In this document: positions 1 to 8,004 of the stretch, piece by piece
How positions within the stretch are numbered: position 1 is the first letter of the stretch
Layout: the number at the start of each line of letters is the position of its first letter
Source of the DNA: Candidatus Eisenbacteria bacterium
Lineage (GTDB): Bacteria > Eisenbacteria > RBG-16-71-46 > SZUA-252
Direction: 5' to 3'
Length of the DNA stretch: 37,555 nucleotides
Assembly (NCBI GenBank): GCA_005893275.1
Contig: VBOW01000065.1
Span: 1 to 37,555 of the forward strand
The notes under the pieces: generated by a model
The model's database searches: none
Seen by the model: the letters and a program-made list of their open reading frames with translations, nothing else
Told to the model about the DNA's origin: nothing
Position numbers and translations under genes: made by a program

Positions 1-141
1 CACTCCCCCCGAGTAGGCGATCAAGACACGGCCTAGCCCATTCAGGATCTCCTCGAGGCGCGCTTGCTTGGCCGGGAGATCCGGCCCGGCCGAGGATTGG
101 GCGCCGGGCTTGGTGAAAAAGGTCGCGGGCACGCCGCTCAT
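1..141 (-). CDS. larE: LarE-like ATP-dependent sulfur transferase, N-terminal part (cut by window edge)
   Basis: Only the first 47 codons are in the window. The ATG overlaps the mltG stop in an ATGA, so the gene is the last visible member of the minus-strand operon. A Pro/Ala-rich leader is followed by a helix and then RVLIAYSGGV, the start of a PP-loop (SGGVDS) that binds ATP. The spacing from N-terminus to PP-loop, and the sequence before it (about LEEILNGLGRVLIAYSGG), fit LarE, the sacrificial sulfur transferase that makes the nickel-pincer cofactor of lactate racemase-type enzymes. Other PP-loop families (NAD synthase, GMP synthase, TilS, ThiI) cannot be fully excluded from so short a piece. 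Confidence 0.7.
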   Translation of the reverse strand, partial: MSGVPATFFTKPGAQSSAGPDLPAKQARLEEILNGLGRVLIAYSGGV

Positions 142-1463
142 TTCTTGGTGACCGCTTTCTTTTGGGTCGTAGCGCGCTTGGTTGCGCCGCTCGGAGCCGA
201 CGAGGGGGCGCCGGTTCCCTTCTTGGGCGCGCTCACAACCTCAGCGCGTTTGGCCGGTGTTTGAGGCGCGCTGACGACGGCCGCTCGCCCCGCCGGCGCG
301 CTGACGACGGCCGCTCGCCCCGCCGGCGCGCTCAGGACGCCCGCTCGTCCCGCCGGCGCGCTCACCGCTTCGGCGCGGAGCGCGGGCAGGGCCGAATCGG
401 GTGCCGCGCGAAACACCGGGCCCTGCATCAGCGGGCCGGCGAGCCTTGGCGTCGATTCCACCTTGGCCACGGCGCGAACGTGCGCGATGGCGGCGAGATG
501 AGCCGCCCAGCTCTTCGTGAAGATGTGGGTTCCATCGCCGCGCGCCACGAAATAGAGCTCGGTCGAATCGGGCAGGGGAAAGAGCACGGCGTGAAAGGCC
601 GCTCGGCCCGGGCTGCAAATCGGGCCCGGCGGGAGCCCTCGATTCCGGTACGTGTTGTACGGCGACTTCACGTTGAGGTCGTTGTAGTAGACCCGGTTTC
701 TGAAAATCCCGAGGGCATAGGAGACCGTCGGGTCGGATTGCAACATCATACCCTTCCGCAGCCGGTTGTAGAACACGGCCGCGATGCGCGGGCGCTCGGA
801 AGGCATCACCGCCTCGGCCTCCACGATGGAGGCCAGCGTCACGAGCTCATGCATGGTGAGCCCTTCGCGCGCCCCTGGCAGCGCCATCTCCTCCTCGAAC
901 ACGCGAAGCGCGCGCCCCACCATCACCCGGGCGACCTCCTCGGGCGTTAGAAGCGGATAGAAGGGATACGTATCCGGGTAGAGGTATCCCTCGAGCCGAT
1001 CGGCGGGTATACCGAGTGCGCTGGCGAAGGCCGAGTCGCGCGTGAGCGCGATGAAGCGGGACGGATCGATCTTCGACTGCGCCGCGAGAATGCGGGCCAC
1101 TTCGTCGCTGCGCAGCCCCTCGGGGACCGTCACCATGTCCTGCTTTCCCATCCCGCTCGAGAGCTGGCGCAAGATTCGGTAGATGCTCGCGCCCACGGGA
1201 ATCGTATAGCGGCCCGCCTTGAGATGCCGGTCGTAGCCCAAGACCCGCGCCGCGAGCACGAAGAGCGCGGGGCTCTTCACGAGACCGTCGGCCTTGAGGA
1301 TCCCCGCGATCGTCTCGACGCTGGCGCCGCGGGGGATCAGGACCTCGCGCGTTTCGTACACGCGGGTGACCGAGGCGGGGAAGAAGAGGATTCCCGAAAT
1401 CAGCACGGACCCCACGATCGCCCCCAAGATGAGGCTCCGGCGGATGCGGTGGCGCCGCTTCAT
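138..1463 (-). CDS. mltG: endolytic transglycosylase MltG with repetitive C-terminal tail
   Basis: MltG (YceG family) is an inner-membrane lytic transglycosylase that cuts nascent peptidoglycan strands and so terminates glycan elongation. The 441-residue protein has a basic N-terminus, one membrane helix at about residues 11-30, a LysM-like segment at about 40-95 and then the YceG catalytic domain. The catalytic Glu is Glu215 in ASIVEAEA, followed by the conserved FYNRLRKGMMLQSDPTVSYALG region. After about residue 345 the protein continues into a low-complexity Ala/Pro/Lys tail. This tail includes three 10-residue SAPAGRA repeats and ends in a Lys-rich segment, and most family members lack it. 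The ATG overlaps the ruvX stop (ATGA), and larE follows with another ATGA overlap. Confidence 0.95.
   Translation of the reverse strand: MKRRHRIRRSLILGAIVGSVLISGILFFPASVTRVYETREVLIPRGASVETIAGILKADGLVKSPALFVLAARVLGYDRHLKAGRYTIPVGASIYRILRQLSSGMGKQDMVTVPEGLRSDEVARILAAQSKIDPSRFIALTRDSAFASALGIPADRLEGYLYPDTYPFYPLLTPEEVARVMVGRALRVFEEEMALPGAREGLTMHELVTLASIVEAEAVMPSERPRIAAVFYNRLRKGMMLQSDPTVSYALGIFRNRVYYNDLNVKSPYNTYRNRGLPPGPICSPGRAAFHAVLFPLPDSTELYFVARGDGTHIFTKSWAAHLAAIAHVRAVAKVESTPRLAGPLMQGPVFRAAPDSALPALRAEAVSAPAGRAGVLSAPAGRAAVVSAPAGRAAVVSAPQTPAKRAEVVSAPKKGTGAPSSAPSGATKRATTQKKAVTKK
271..360 (-). repeat. 30-bp tandem repeat, three copies, inside mltG
   Basis: Three consecutive 30-bp units occupy 271-300, 301-330 and 331-360. 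The first two are identical and the third differs at a few positions. Because 30 bp is ten codons, the unit keeps the mltG frame and encodes SAPAGRAAVV-type decapeptides. Partial copies of the peptide (SAPQTPAKRAEVV, SAPKKG) lie on the C-terminal side. It is a coding minisatellite that could vary in copy number. Confidence 0.9.
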
Positions 1464-1888
1464 TCCGTCGCTCCCTTGGTGCGGCGCGGGCGGTCGAGCC
1501 AGCGCTGGAGGATGAACGCGGCCGCCTGGTCGTGAAGATCGCGGTCGCGTGGGGAGCGTCCTTTCTCCCGAGCCGCTTCCTGGGCCTCGCGCGTGCTGAG
1601 GCTCTCATCCACGAGATGAACTTCCAGCCCGGAGGATTTCCGGAGGGCCCGTGCGAAGCGTTCCACGCGCCGTACCTCCTGGCGCCGCTCCTCCCCTTCC
1701 AGCCCGAGGGGCACACCCACGACCACCGATTCCGCGCCCACCTCGGCGGCCACCGCCGCTACCGCGGCGGGGGCCTCCCGCACCGAGTCCACGTGCAGGA
1801 CGCGAAGCGGCCTCGCGAGGGTCGAGCCTTCGTCGCTCACGGCGATCCCGAGCCGCCTCAAGCCGAAGTCCACGCCTAGGATCCGCAC
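1460..1888 (-). CDS. ruvX: RuvX/YqgF-family resolvase-like protein (pre-16S rRNA nuclease)
   Basis: RuvX/YqgF is an RNase H-fold protein implicated in 16S rRNA 5'-end maturation, sometimes annotated as a Holliday-junction resolvase. The 142-residue product starts at GTG 1888. It begins VRILGVDFGLRRLGIAVSD, the typical first strand with the catalytic Asp (Asp7), and continues to VVGVPLGLEGEE and LVDESLSTREA, which carries the acidic active-site pair. The conserved D(L)HDQAAAFILQ lies near the C-terminus. The open frame extends far upstream, but homology begins only here. The GTG lies inside the last codons of rluD (13-nt overlap), and the stop overlaps the mltG start. Confidence 0.92.
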   Translation of the reverse strand: MRILGVDFGLRRLGIAVSDEGSTLARPLRVLHVDSVREAPAAVAAVAAEVGAESVVVGVPLGLEGEERRQEVRRVERFARALRKSSGLEVHLVDESLSTREAQEAAREKGRSPRDRDLHDQAAAFILQRWLDRPRRTKGATE

Positions 1889-2877
1889 GCGAGGGCCCGG
1901 AGCACCGCCGCAAAGTCGGGCGGCACGGGACGGGTGAACTCCAGGGGTTCCCCGGTCTCGGGATGGCGAAACGCGAGCCGCTCCGCGTGGAGCGCCTGAT
2001 GATCCAGCTCGGAAAGGAGGAGCGCCGCGCCCGCGCGCTGCGCGGGAGGAAGCCTGAGCAGGGGTCCACGACGCCCCCCGTACTCCGGATCGCCGAAAAC
2101 GGGATGCCCCAAATGCGCCAGGTGGACGCGAATTTGGTGGGTGCGGCCGGTCTCGAGGGTGAGCACGAGCTCCGAAAGGTAGTCGAACGTCCGTTCCACG
2201 CGGTATCGGGTCGCCGCGAAACGCCCCCCGCGTGGGACCACCGCGAACTTTTTCCGGTCGCGCGCGCTTCGCGCGAGCGGAGCCTCGATGCGACCTTCGA
2301 GCTCGGGCATGCGCCCCCATACCAGCGCGCGGTAGACCCGCCGCACGTCGCGCGCCTCGATCTGCCGCGACAGCTCGCGGTGCGCGCCCTCGGTGCGCGC
2401 GACGATCAGGAGCCCCGACGTGCCCTTGTCGATCCGGTGCACGATCCCCGCGCGCTCGAGGCCCGCGGCGCTCGGAAGCGGTCCATACCGGTGGAGGAGC
2501 GCGTGGACGAGCGTCCCCGTGCGGTGCCCCACGGCGGGATGCACGACCATCCCGGCCGGCTTCGCGATCACGGCCAGCGATTCATCTTCGTAGACGGCCT
2601 CGAGCGGAATGTCTTCGGGCAGGAGCCGGGTGGGCACGCGGCGCGGGCGGGTGACCTCGATCCGGTCCCCCACCTTGACCCGCCGGCTCGCGCGCGCCGG
2701 CGCGCCGTTCACGCGGACGCATCCGGCCTCGATCAGCTGCTGCACCGCGGAGCGAGAGAGCGAGCGTTCGACCTCGGTCAGGAAACGATCCAGGCGCTCA
2801 CCCGCGCGCGAAGTCGGAACCGGGTGGACTTTCGAGATCGGGGTCGGTGCGGCCGGATCGGGCGAGATTCCAGGCAA
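1876..2877 (-). CDS. rluD: RluA-family 23S rRNA pseudouridine synthase (RluD-like)
   Basis: This enzyme isomerises uridines of 23S rRNA to pseudouridine. It has an N-terminal S4 RNA-binding domain at about residues 24-85 (RLDRFLTEVE...VRVNGAPA), then the synthase domain with the catalytic Asp150 in HRIDKGTSGLL. The family motifs RALVWG and TGRTHQIRVHLAHLGHPVFGD follow. The length of 333 residues is usual for RluD. The best start is TTG 2877, because no ATG, GTG or TTG occurs between it and the S4 domain. That makes it overlap the lspA 3' end by 80 nt. GGGAG about nine bases upstream can serve as the ribosome-binding site. Confidence 0.93.
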   Translation of the reverse strand: MPGISPDPAAPTPISKVHPVPTSRAGERLDRFLTEVERSLSRSAVQQLIEAGCVRVNGAPARASRRVKVGDRIEVTRPRRVPTRLLPEDIPLEAVYEDESLAVIAKPAGMVVHPAVGHRTGTLVHALLHRYGPLPSAAGLERAGIVHRIDKGTSGLLIVARTEGAHRELSRQIEARDVRRVYRALVWGRMPELEGRIEAPLARSARDRKKFAVVPRGGRFAATRYRVERTFDYLSELVLTLETGRTHQIRVHLAHLGHPVFGDPEYGGRRGPLLRLPPAQRAGAALLLSELDHQALHAERLAFRHPETGEPLEFTRPVPPDFAAVLRALACGS

Positions 2878-3307
2878 GCAGGATCACTCCCAAGGTGACG
2901 GCTGAGTCTGCGACATTGAACACGGGCCATCGGAGTGCGCCTAGCCCCACGTCGATGAAATCGACGACCCTCCCCCAACGGATGCGATCCACGAGGTTAC
3001 CGAGCGCGCCGCCCAGGATACACCCGAGGAGCACGCGGTTCGCGAGGCTGCGATACGCATCACGCGCAAAGAGATAGAGCACCACGGCGATCGCGAGCAC
3101 GGAAACCAGGATGAACGGAAGCCGGCTCCCGGGAAAGAGGCCGAACGCCGCTCCGCTGTTGTGAACCAGCGTGAGCCGGAGGAACTGTCCCAACACGGGT
3201 ACCGGTTGGCCCATGAGCAGGCGCGACGAGGCCAGCGTCTTGGTCGCCTGATCAAGGACCAGCACCGCCGCCGCGCACGCGAGGAACGTCCCGAGGCGGG
3301 TGCTCAT
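2798..3307 (-). CDS. lspA: lipoprotein signal peptidase (signal peptidase II)
   Basis: LspA is the inner-membrane aspartyl protease that removes signal peptides from diacylglyceryl-modified prolipoproteins. The 169-residue product has four hydrophobic segments. The catalytic aspartates are in GALGNLVDRIRWGRVVDFIDVG (the Asp of NLVD and the Asp of VVDF). The conserved N-terminal LVLDQATK and the NSGAAFGLF motif are also present. The start is ATG 3307, which overlaps the upstream zinc-finger gene stop in an ATGA. A longer in-frame extension back to 3421 has no homology. The last about 25 residues are hydrophilic and overlap the start of rluD. Confidence 0.95.
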   Translation of the reverse strand: MSTRLGTFLACAAAVLVLDQATKTLASSRLLMGQPVPVLGQFLRLTLVHNSGAAFGLFPGSRLPFILVSVLAIAVVLYLFARDAYRSLANRVLLGCILGGALGNLVDRIRWGRVVDFIDVGLGALRWPVFNVADSAVTLGVILLAWNLARSGRTDPDLESPPGSDFARG

Positions 3308-3693
3308 CCGCGCGCGGCGTTGGATGTCTTCTCTTGTTTCTCCTGGCAGTTCACGCATAGGTTTGCCTGCGGCATCGCGTCGAGTCTCTGCTTGCCGATC
3401 TCTTTCCCGCACGATTCGCAAACGCCGTACTCGCTGCGGTAAAGCCGGCGCAGGGCCTCGTCCACGCTCATCAGCTGCCGCCCCTCCGCAGACGCGAAGA
3501 GAAACGCCTTTTCACGCTCCATCGCATCGGTCCCCATGTCCGCCATGTGAAACGAGTAGGCCGACAGGTCGCCGGAGGAGTCTCTCTGCGTCTGCCCCAT
3601 GGCTTTCTCGAGATATCCGAGCTGGCTCAGGAGCTTCTTGCGCTCTTCCAGAAGTCGCTCTTCGAAATGTTTGAGATCCTTCTTGGTAAGCAA
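3304..3693 (-). CDS. DksA/TraR-type C4 zinc-finger protein
   Basis: Small regulator-like protein (129 residues) with an N-terminal helical hairpin (KKDLKHFEERLLEERKKLL...) and a C-terminal four-cysteine zinc finger, CESCGK...LCVNC. This is the layout of the DksA/TraR/YteA family. True DksA binds RNA polymerase through the secondary channel. Here the coiled coil is followed by an acidic DMGTDAMEREKAF segment typical of the YocK/YteA-like group found next to lspA. I chose the TTG at 3693 because a GGAGG (inside the last codons and stop of ileS) lies eight bases upstream. The ATG at 3765 would overlap ileS by 68 nt and add a Gly/Ser-rich leader. The stop overlaps the lspA start. Confidence 0.85.
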   Translation of the reverse strand: MLTKKDLKHFEERLLEERKKLLSQLGYLEKAMGQTQRDSSGDLSAYSFHMADMGTDAMEREKAFLFASAEGRQLMSVDEALRRLYRSEYGVCESCGKEIGKQRLDAMPQANLCVNCQEKQEKTSNAARG

Positions 3694-3697
3694 CCCC

Positions 3698-6600
3698 TCA
3701 CCCTCCTTTGTGGACCCGCTCGATCCCGACCCGGGCCCGCTCTCCGTCAAAGGTCCACTCTTCAAACGGGCCGCTTCCCGTCATTCGGGGGACGACCTCC
3801 TCTGCCAGCACTTCTTCCCTGATGAACCGTTCGTACCGCGAGCACGCGTCGGCCAGCCCGGGGCTCAGCTCCCAGTGGAGGCGGATCCGATCCGTGACGT
3901 CGAACTCTGCGCTCTTGCGCAGCGTTTGGACCCGGTGCGCCAACTCCCGAACAAGGCCCTCGGCGCGTAGCTCCTCGTCGAGGGTCGTATCCACCGCGAC
4001 CGCCATGGTGGAGTCCGCCTGGGCGACCCACGGGGCGCGCGAGGACTCCTGGATGGAGACATCCTCCGAGGTCAACGTGAATCGTTGCCCCGCCGCTTCC
4101 ACGTTCCAGCCCGCGCCGGAGATCGCCGCCCGGATCTCGCCGGGCGGCGCGGCTTGCACCTTGAGCGCGAGCTCCTTCATCGCCGCTCCCGCCTTCTTAC
4201 CCAGCACCGGATAATTCGGTTTCACGGTGGATGCCAGAACTTCGTCGCGATCCGCCGGGAACACGATTTCTTTCACGTTGAGCTCGTCGCGGATGAGGTC
4301 GGAGATCTCCTCCACCCGCGCCCGCTCGCGGGCGCCCAGCCCCGCCACGGCAAGACGCCTCAGGGGCTGGCGGACCCGCAACGAGGAGGCGTTCCGCGCC
4401 GCCCGGCCGAGGGTCACGACCCGGAGCGCCGTCTCCATCGCCCGCTCGAGCCCCTCGTCGATCGCGGACCGGTCGGGCTCCGGGTAGTCGCACCAGTGCA
4501 CGCTCTTCGGCGCGCCGGGGCGCGCGGGACGCACGAGGCTCTGGTGAAGCTCCTCGGAAACGAAGGGAGTGTAGGGCGCCGACAAACGCGCGACCGTTTC
4601 GAGGCATCGGAAGAGCGTATCGTAGGCGGCCCGCTTGTCCGCCCGGTCTCCCGATTTCCAGAAACGACGGCGCGAGCGGCGCACGTACCAATTGGAAAGG
4701 TCCTCGACCACGAACTCCTGGAGGGCGCGCGCCCCGCGCGTGAGATCGTAGGCATCGAGCGAGTCACGGCACGTCGAGACGAGCGTGTGGAGCCGCGAAA
4801 CGATCCAGCGATCGAGGAGGGTCGTCGCGGCCTTCTCCTTCGCGCCCGGATCGTAGCCGTCGATGTTCGCGTAGAGCGCGAAGAACTGGGCTGTGTTCTT
4901 CAGCGTTCCGAGAAGCTTCTTCGTGACTTCGGTGACCCCTTCCGGATCGAACCGCGTCGCGGTCCACGGCGGACTCGTGCTGATCAGGTAAAAGCGGAGG
5001 GCGTCCGCCCCGCGTTGGTTCAGAATAAGGTCCGGATCGACCGCGTTGCCGCGTGACTTGCTCATCTTCTTGCCTTCCTTGTCGAGGATGAGCTCGTTCA
5101 CGAGCACGTGTTTGTAGGGCGACTGGCCGGTGGCGAAAACTCCGATCGCCATGAGCGTGTAAAACCAGCCTCGCGTCTGATCCATGCCCTCCGAGATGAA
5201 GTCGGCGGGGTAAAGCCCCTCGAAGCGCTCCGCGTTCTCGAAGGGATAGTGCCACTGCGCGAAGGGCATCGAGCCCGAGTCGAACCACACGTCGATCACT
5301 TCGGGCACGCGCCGGGCCGTTCCCCCGCACTTGGCGCAGCGGAACGTAACCTGATCGACGTACGGACGGTGCAGATCCAGCGGTTCGGGCACCCCCTGCC
5401 CTTCCTTGAGCTCGGCGATGCTCCCGACGCAGCGGTCGGCCCCGCAGCCCTCGCAGCGCCAGATCGGCAGCGGCGTGCCCCAGTACCGGTTCCGGGACAG
5501 CGCCCAGTCCACGTTGTTCTCGAGCCAGTTCTCGAACCGGTGCGCGCCGATATCCTTGGGATGCCAGGCGACTTTGCGATTCGCCTCGAGCATCCGGTCG
5601 CGATAGCGGGTCGTGGCGAGGTACCAAGTCTTCCAGGCGTAATAGAGAAGCGCCGTGTCGCACCGCCAGCAGAAGGGATAGCTGTGCGTCGTCGCCTCCT
5701 CGCGATAGAGGAGGCCATGGCTCTTCAGCCAGTCGCGGATGTCTTTCTCCGCGTCTTTCACGTTCCGCCCGGCCCACGGCGTGACCTCCGCGGTGAAGCG
5801 CCCCTGCGGATCGACCGTGTGACGCTGCGGAAGGTCGAGCTTCAGCCCGAGCTGGTAATCGTCCTCGCCGTACATGACGGCCGTGTGGACGACGCCCGTC
5901 CCGTCTTCGGTCGTGACGAAATCCGCCTGACAGACGTAGTAGGCCTTCTTCCCGGTCTCCTTCGCCAGGTTCATGAAGTCGAACAGGGGCCGGTAGCGCC
6001 GTCCGGCGAGCTCGCGCCCCTTCATCTCCTTCTCGATCGTGTACGTTCCCTCGAGCTGGGCGAGCCTCTCCTTCGCGAGGTAATAGCGCTCCTCGCGTCC
6101 ATCCCGCGTCTGCCGCACGCGCACATAAACGATCTCGGGGCCCACCGCGAGCGCGACGTTCCCGGGGAGCGTCCAGGGCGTCGTCGTCCACGCGAGGATG
6201 AAGGCCCCCGGCTCGTCCTCGAGGGCGAACTTCACGGTCACGGAGGGCTCGGTCACATCCTCGTACCCCAGGCTCACCTCGTGGCTGCTCAACGGCGTGC
6301 CGCATCGCGGGCAATAGGGAACGATCTTGTGCCCCTGGTAGAGGAGCCCGCCGTCCCAGTACTTGCGCAGGAGCCACCACACCGACTCCATGTAGGTGTT
6401 GTCAAAGGTGAAGTAAGGATGGTCCATGTCGAGCCAGTAGCCGATCCGCTCTGTGAGCCGGCGCCAGTCGGTTTCGTAGCGAAGGACGCTTTCCCGACAG
6501 AGGCGATTGAATTTCGCGATCCCGAAGGACTCGATCTGTTCCTTGCCGCTGATCCCGAGCTCCCGCTCGACGGCGATCTCGACCGGAAGCCCGTGGGTGT

Positions 6601-6874
6601 CCCAGCCCCCCTTGCGAGGAACGTAGAAGCCGCACATCGATTTGTAGCGACAGACGATGTCCTTCAACATCCGGGACAGCACATGGTGCACGCCCGGGAG
6701 GCCGTTGGCGGTGGGCGGGCCCTCGTAGAAGATGAACGCGGGGGATCCCTCGCGGCGCTTCAGGCTCTCCTCGAAGGCCTTCGTCTCGCGCCAAAAGTCG
6801 AGAATCCGCGCTTCCGTCTGGGGCAGGTCGAGCTTGGTCGAGACCGGGATGAACATGTCGGACTTCACGCTCAC
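3698..6874 (-). CDS. ileS: isoleucyl-tRNA synthetase, long type-2 (eukaryote-like) form
   Basis: IleRS charges tRNA-Ile with isoleucine. The protein is 1058 residues. The HIGH signature reads PTANGLPGVHH (61-64 GVHH), the variant typical of the long type-2 class. KKMSKSRGN is at about residues 600-607. Between them lies the CP1 editing domain, with TTPWTLPGN. Cys pairs (YCPRCG, CEGCGADRC, FRCAKCGG) suggest structural zinc. The C-terminal third holds the anticodon-binding helical domain and the extended tail of this class. The start is GTG 6874, overlapping the punA stop (GTGA). There is no room for a T-box leader. The next gene starts four bases after the stop. Type-2 enzymes are generally less sensitive to mupirocin, which is inference here. 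Confidence 0.97.
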   Translation of the reverse strand: MSVKSDMFIPVSTKLDLPQTEARILDFWRETKAFEESLKRREGSPAFIFYEGPPTANGLPGVHHVLSRMLKDIVCRYKSMCGFYVPRKGGWDTHGLPVEIAVERELGISGKEQIESFGIAKFNRLCRESVLRYETDWRRLTERIGYWLDMDHPYFTFDNTYMESVWWLLRKYWDGGLLYQGHKIVPYCPRCGTPLSSHEVSLGYEDVTEPSVTVKFALEDEPGAFILAWTTTPWTLPGNVALAVGPEIVYVRVRQTRDGREERYYLAKERLAQLEGTYTIEKEMKGRELAGRRYRPLFDFMNLAKETGKKAYYVCQADFVTTEDGTGVVHTAVMYGEDDYQLGLKLDLPQRHTVDPQGRFTAEVTPWAGRNVKDAEKDIRDWLKSHGLLYREEATTHSYPFCWRCDTALLYYAWKTWYLATTRYRDRMLEANRKVAWHPKDIGAHRFENWLENNVDWALSRNRYWGTPLPIWRCEGCGADRCVGSIAELKEGQGVPEPLDLHRPYVDQVTFRCAKCGGTARRVPEVIDVWFDSGSMPFAQWHYPFENAERFEGLYPADFISEGMDQTRGWFYTLMAIGVFATGQSPYKHVLVNELILDKEGKKMSKSRGNAVDPDLILNQRGADALRFYLISTSPPWTATRFDPEGVTEVTKKLLGTLKNTAQFFALYANIDGYDPGAKEKAATTLLDRWIVSRLHTLVSTCRDSLDAYDLTRGARALQEFVVEDLSNWYVRRSRRRFWKSGDRADKRAAYDTLFRCLETVARLSAPYTPFVSEELHQSLVRPARPGAPKSVHWCDYPEPDRSAIDEGLERAMETALRVVTLGRAARNASSLRVRQPLRRLAVAGLGARERARVEEISDLIRDELNVKEIVFPADRDEVLASTVKPNYPVLGKKAGAAMKELALKVQAAPPGEIRAAISGAGWNVEAAGQRFTLTSEDVSIQESSRAPWVAQADSTMAVAVDTTLDEELRAEGLVRELAHRVQTLRKSAEFDVTDRIRLHWELSPGLADACSRYERFIREEVLAEEVVPRMTGSGPFEEWTFDGERARVGIERVHKGG

Positions 6875-7737
6875 CGCGCGACCGCCGCGGCCCGAGGCAT
6901 CCGCTCGATGATGCGTGTGACCAGGCGCGTCAGCGTGGGCTCAGCCTTCGCGGCCGTGGCCAGAATCTTCGGCACGTCGACCGGCTCGAGGGCGTCGGGA
7001 AAGCACGTGTCGGTGACCACCGCGAGCGCGAGCACCCGCATCCCGGCGTGGACCGCAACGATCGTCTCGGGCACGAGCGACATGCCAACCAGATCGGCCC
7101 CCACCCAGCGCAAGAATCGATATTCGGCGCGGGTTTCCAGATTCGGTCCCGCGACCCCGACGAAAACGCCTTCCCGGAGGGGAATCTTCTCCTCCCGCGC
7201 CGTCGCGAGCGCCAGCGCGATCAGCTCCCGGCTGTAGGGTTCGGACATGTCGGGGAACCTTGGCCCGAGCGCGTCCTCGTTCGCTCCGAGGAGCGGGTTG
7301 TCGCCCATCAAATTGATGTGATCCACCGCCAGGACGAGGTCGCCGGCCTCGTAGAGCGGGTTCATGCCTCCCGCGGCGTTCGTGATGATGAGCGTTCTCA
7401 CGCCGAGGGCACGCAGGACGCGGACCGGGAAGGTCACGTCGCGCATCGGATATCCCTCGTAATAGTGGACGCGTCCGTTCATCACCGCGGTCGGTTGCCC
7501 GCCGAGCCGTCCTGAAACCAGCTCCCCGGCGTGGCTTTCGACGGATGGAATGGGAAAGTTGGGGATGTCGCGATAGGCGATGGTGGTCGAGGGCTTCATG
7601 GCGCCGGCGAACTGGCCGAGCCCGGTTCCCAGGATGATTCCCACCTCGGGGGTGATCCCGAGCTTGGGCGCAAGAAACTCCCGCGCCTCTTCGATCGCCT
7701 TGAGCTGGCCTTGGGCTTGATTCATCACGACGCTCAT
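6871..7737 (-). CDS. punA: purine nucleoside phosphorylase (trimeric PNP-II type)
   Basis: Cleaves purine (deoxy)ribonucleosides with phosphate to free base and pentose 1-phosphate in purine salvage. The 288 residues carry all landmarks of the trimeric class: ILGTGLGQF near the N-terminus (phosphate site), GRVHYYEGY, TNAAGGMNP, AGPNLETRAEYR and GMSLVPE. The base-specificity loop reads VVTDTCFPD, with Asp where the mammalian enzyme has Asn, as in several bacterial members. ATG 7737 lies six bases after the yggU stop. The stop overlaps the ileS GTG. The symbol is by family, as deoD and pupG are also used for such genes. Confidence 0.93.
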   Translation of the reverse strand: MSVVMNQAQGQLKAIEEAREFLAPKLGITPEVGIILGTGLGQFAGAMKPSTTIAYRDIPNFPIPSVESHAGELVSGRLGGQPTAVMNGRVHYYEGYPMRDVTFPVRVLRALGVRTLIITNAAGGMNPLYEAGDLVLAVDHINLMGDNPLLGANEDALGPRFPDMSEPYSRELIALALATAREEKIPLREGVFVGVAGPNLETRAEYRFLRWVGADLVGMSLVPETIVAVHAGMRVLALAVVTDTCFPDALEPVDVPKILATAAKAEPTLTRLVTRIIERMPRAAAVAR

Positions 7738-7743
7738 ATCAGG

Positions 7744-8004
7744 TCAGGTTCTCAGCCGGCGTCTCACTTCCGCCTCGTCGATTCCATCCAACTCGACCCA
7801 TTTCTCCCGGGACGAGGCGCCTCCCACGAGCCGTATCGCGCCCCGCGGCAACCCGAGCGTCTCGCTCAGAAGCCGGATCACCGCCTCGTTGGCCCTGCCA
7901 TCCTCCGGCGCGGTTGTCACGCGAACCAGGAGCGCCCCGTCCGCCCGAACGCCCGCGACCTCATTCGCACGGCTCTTCGGCGTGACCCTGAGCTTGAGCC
8001 TCAC
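7744..8004 (-). CDS. yggU: YggU/DUF167 family small protein
   Basis: An 86-residue protein of the YggU (DUF167) fold, biochemical role unknown. The family hallmark runs from about residue 29 onward (VTTAPEDGRANEAVIRLLSE), followed by a basic turn with GAIRLVGGASSREKWVEL. The start is GTG 8004, overlapping the yggS stop in a GTGA. The yggS-yggU order is common in bacteria, which supports the assignment. No odd features are seen. Confidence 0.92.
   Translation of the reverse strand: MRLKLRVTPKSRANEVAGVRADGALLVRVTTAPEDGRANEAVIRLLSETLGLPRGAIRLVGGASSREKWVELDGIDEAEVRRRLRT

Noticed and set aside
271-360. Tandem repeats considered as a CRISPR array
   Set aside because: Units are contiguous without spacers, keep the mltG frame and encode a peptide repeat.
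6875-7000. T-box leader for ileS
   Set aside because: The ileS GTG overlaps the punA stop, so no leader exists. The upstream bases code for PunA.
5108-7237. A 709-codon open frame on the plus strand opposite ileS and punA
   Set aside because: It is the antisense shadow of GC-rich codons in well-supported genes and shows no domain or motif, only Arg/Glu/Pro-rich sequence.
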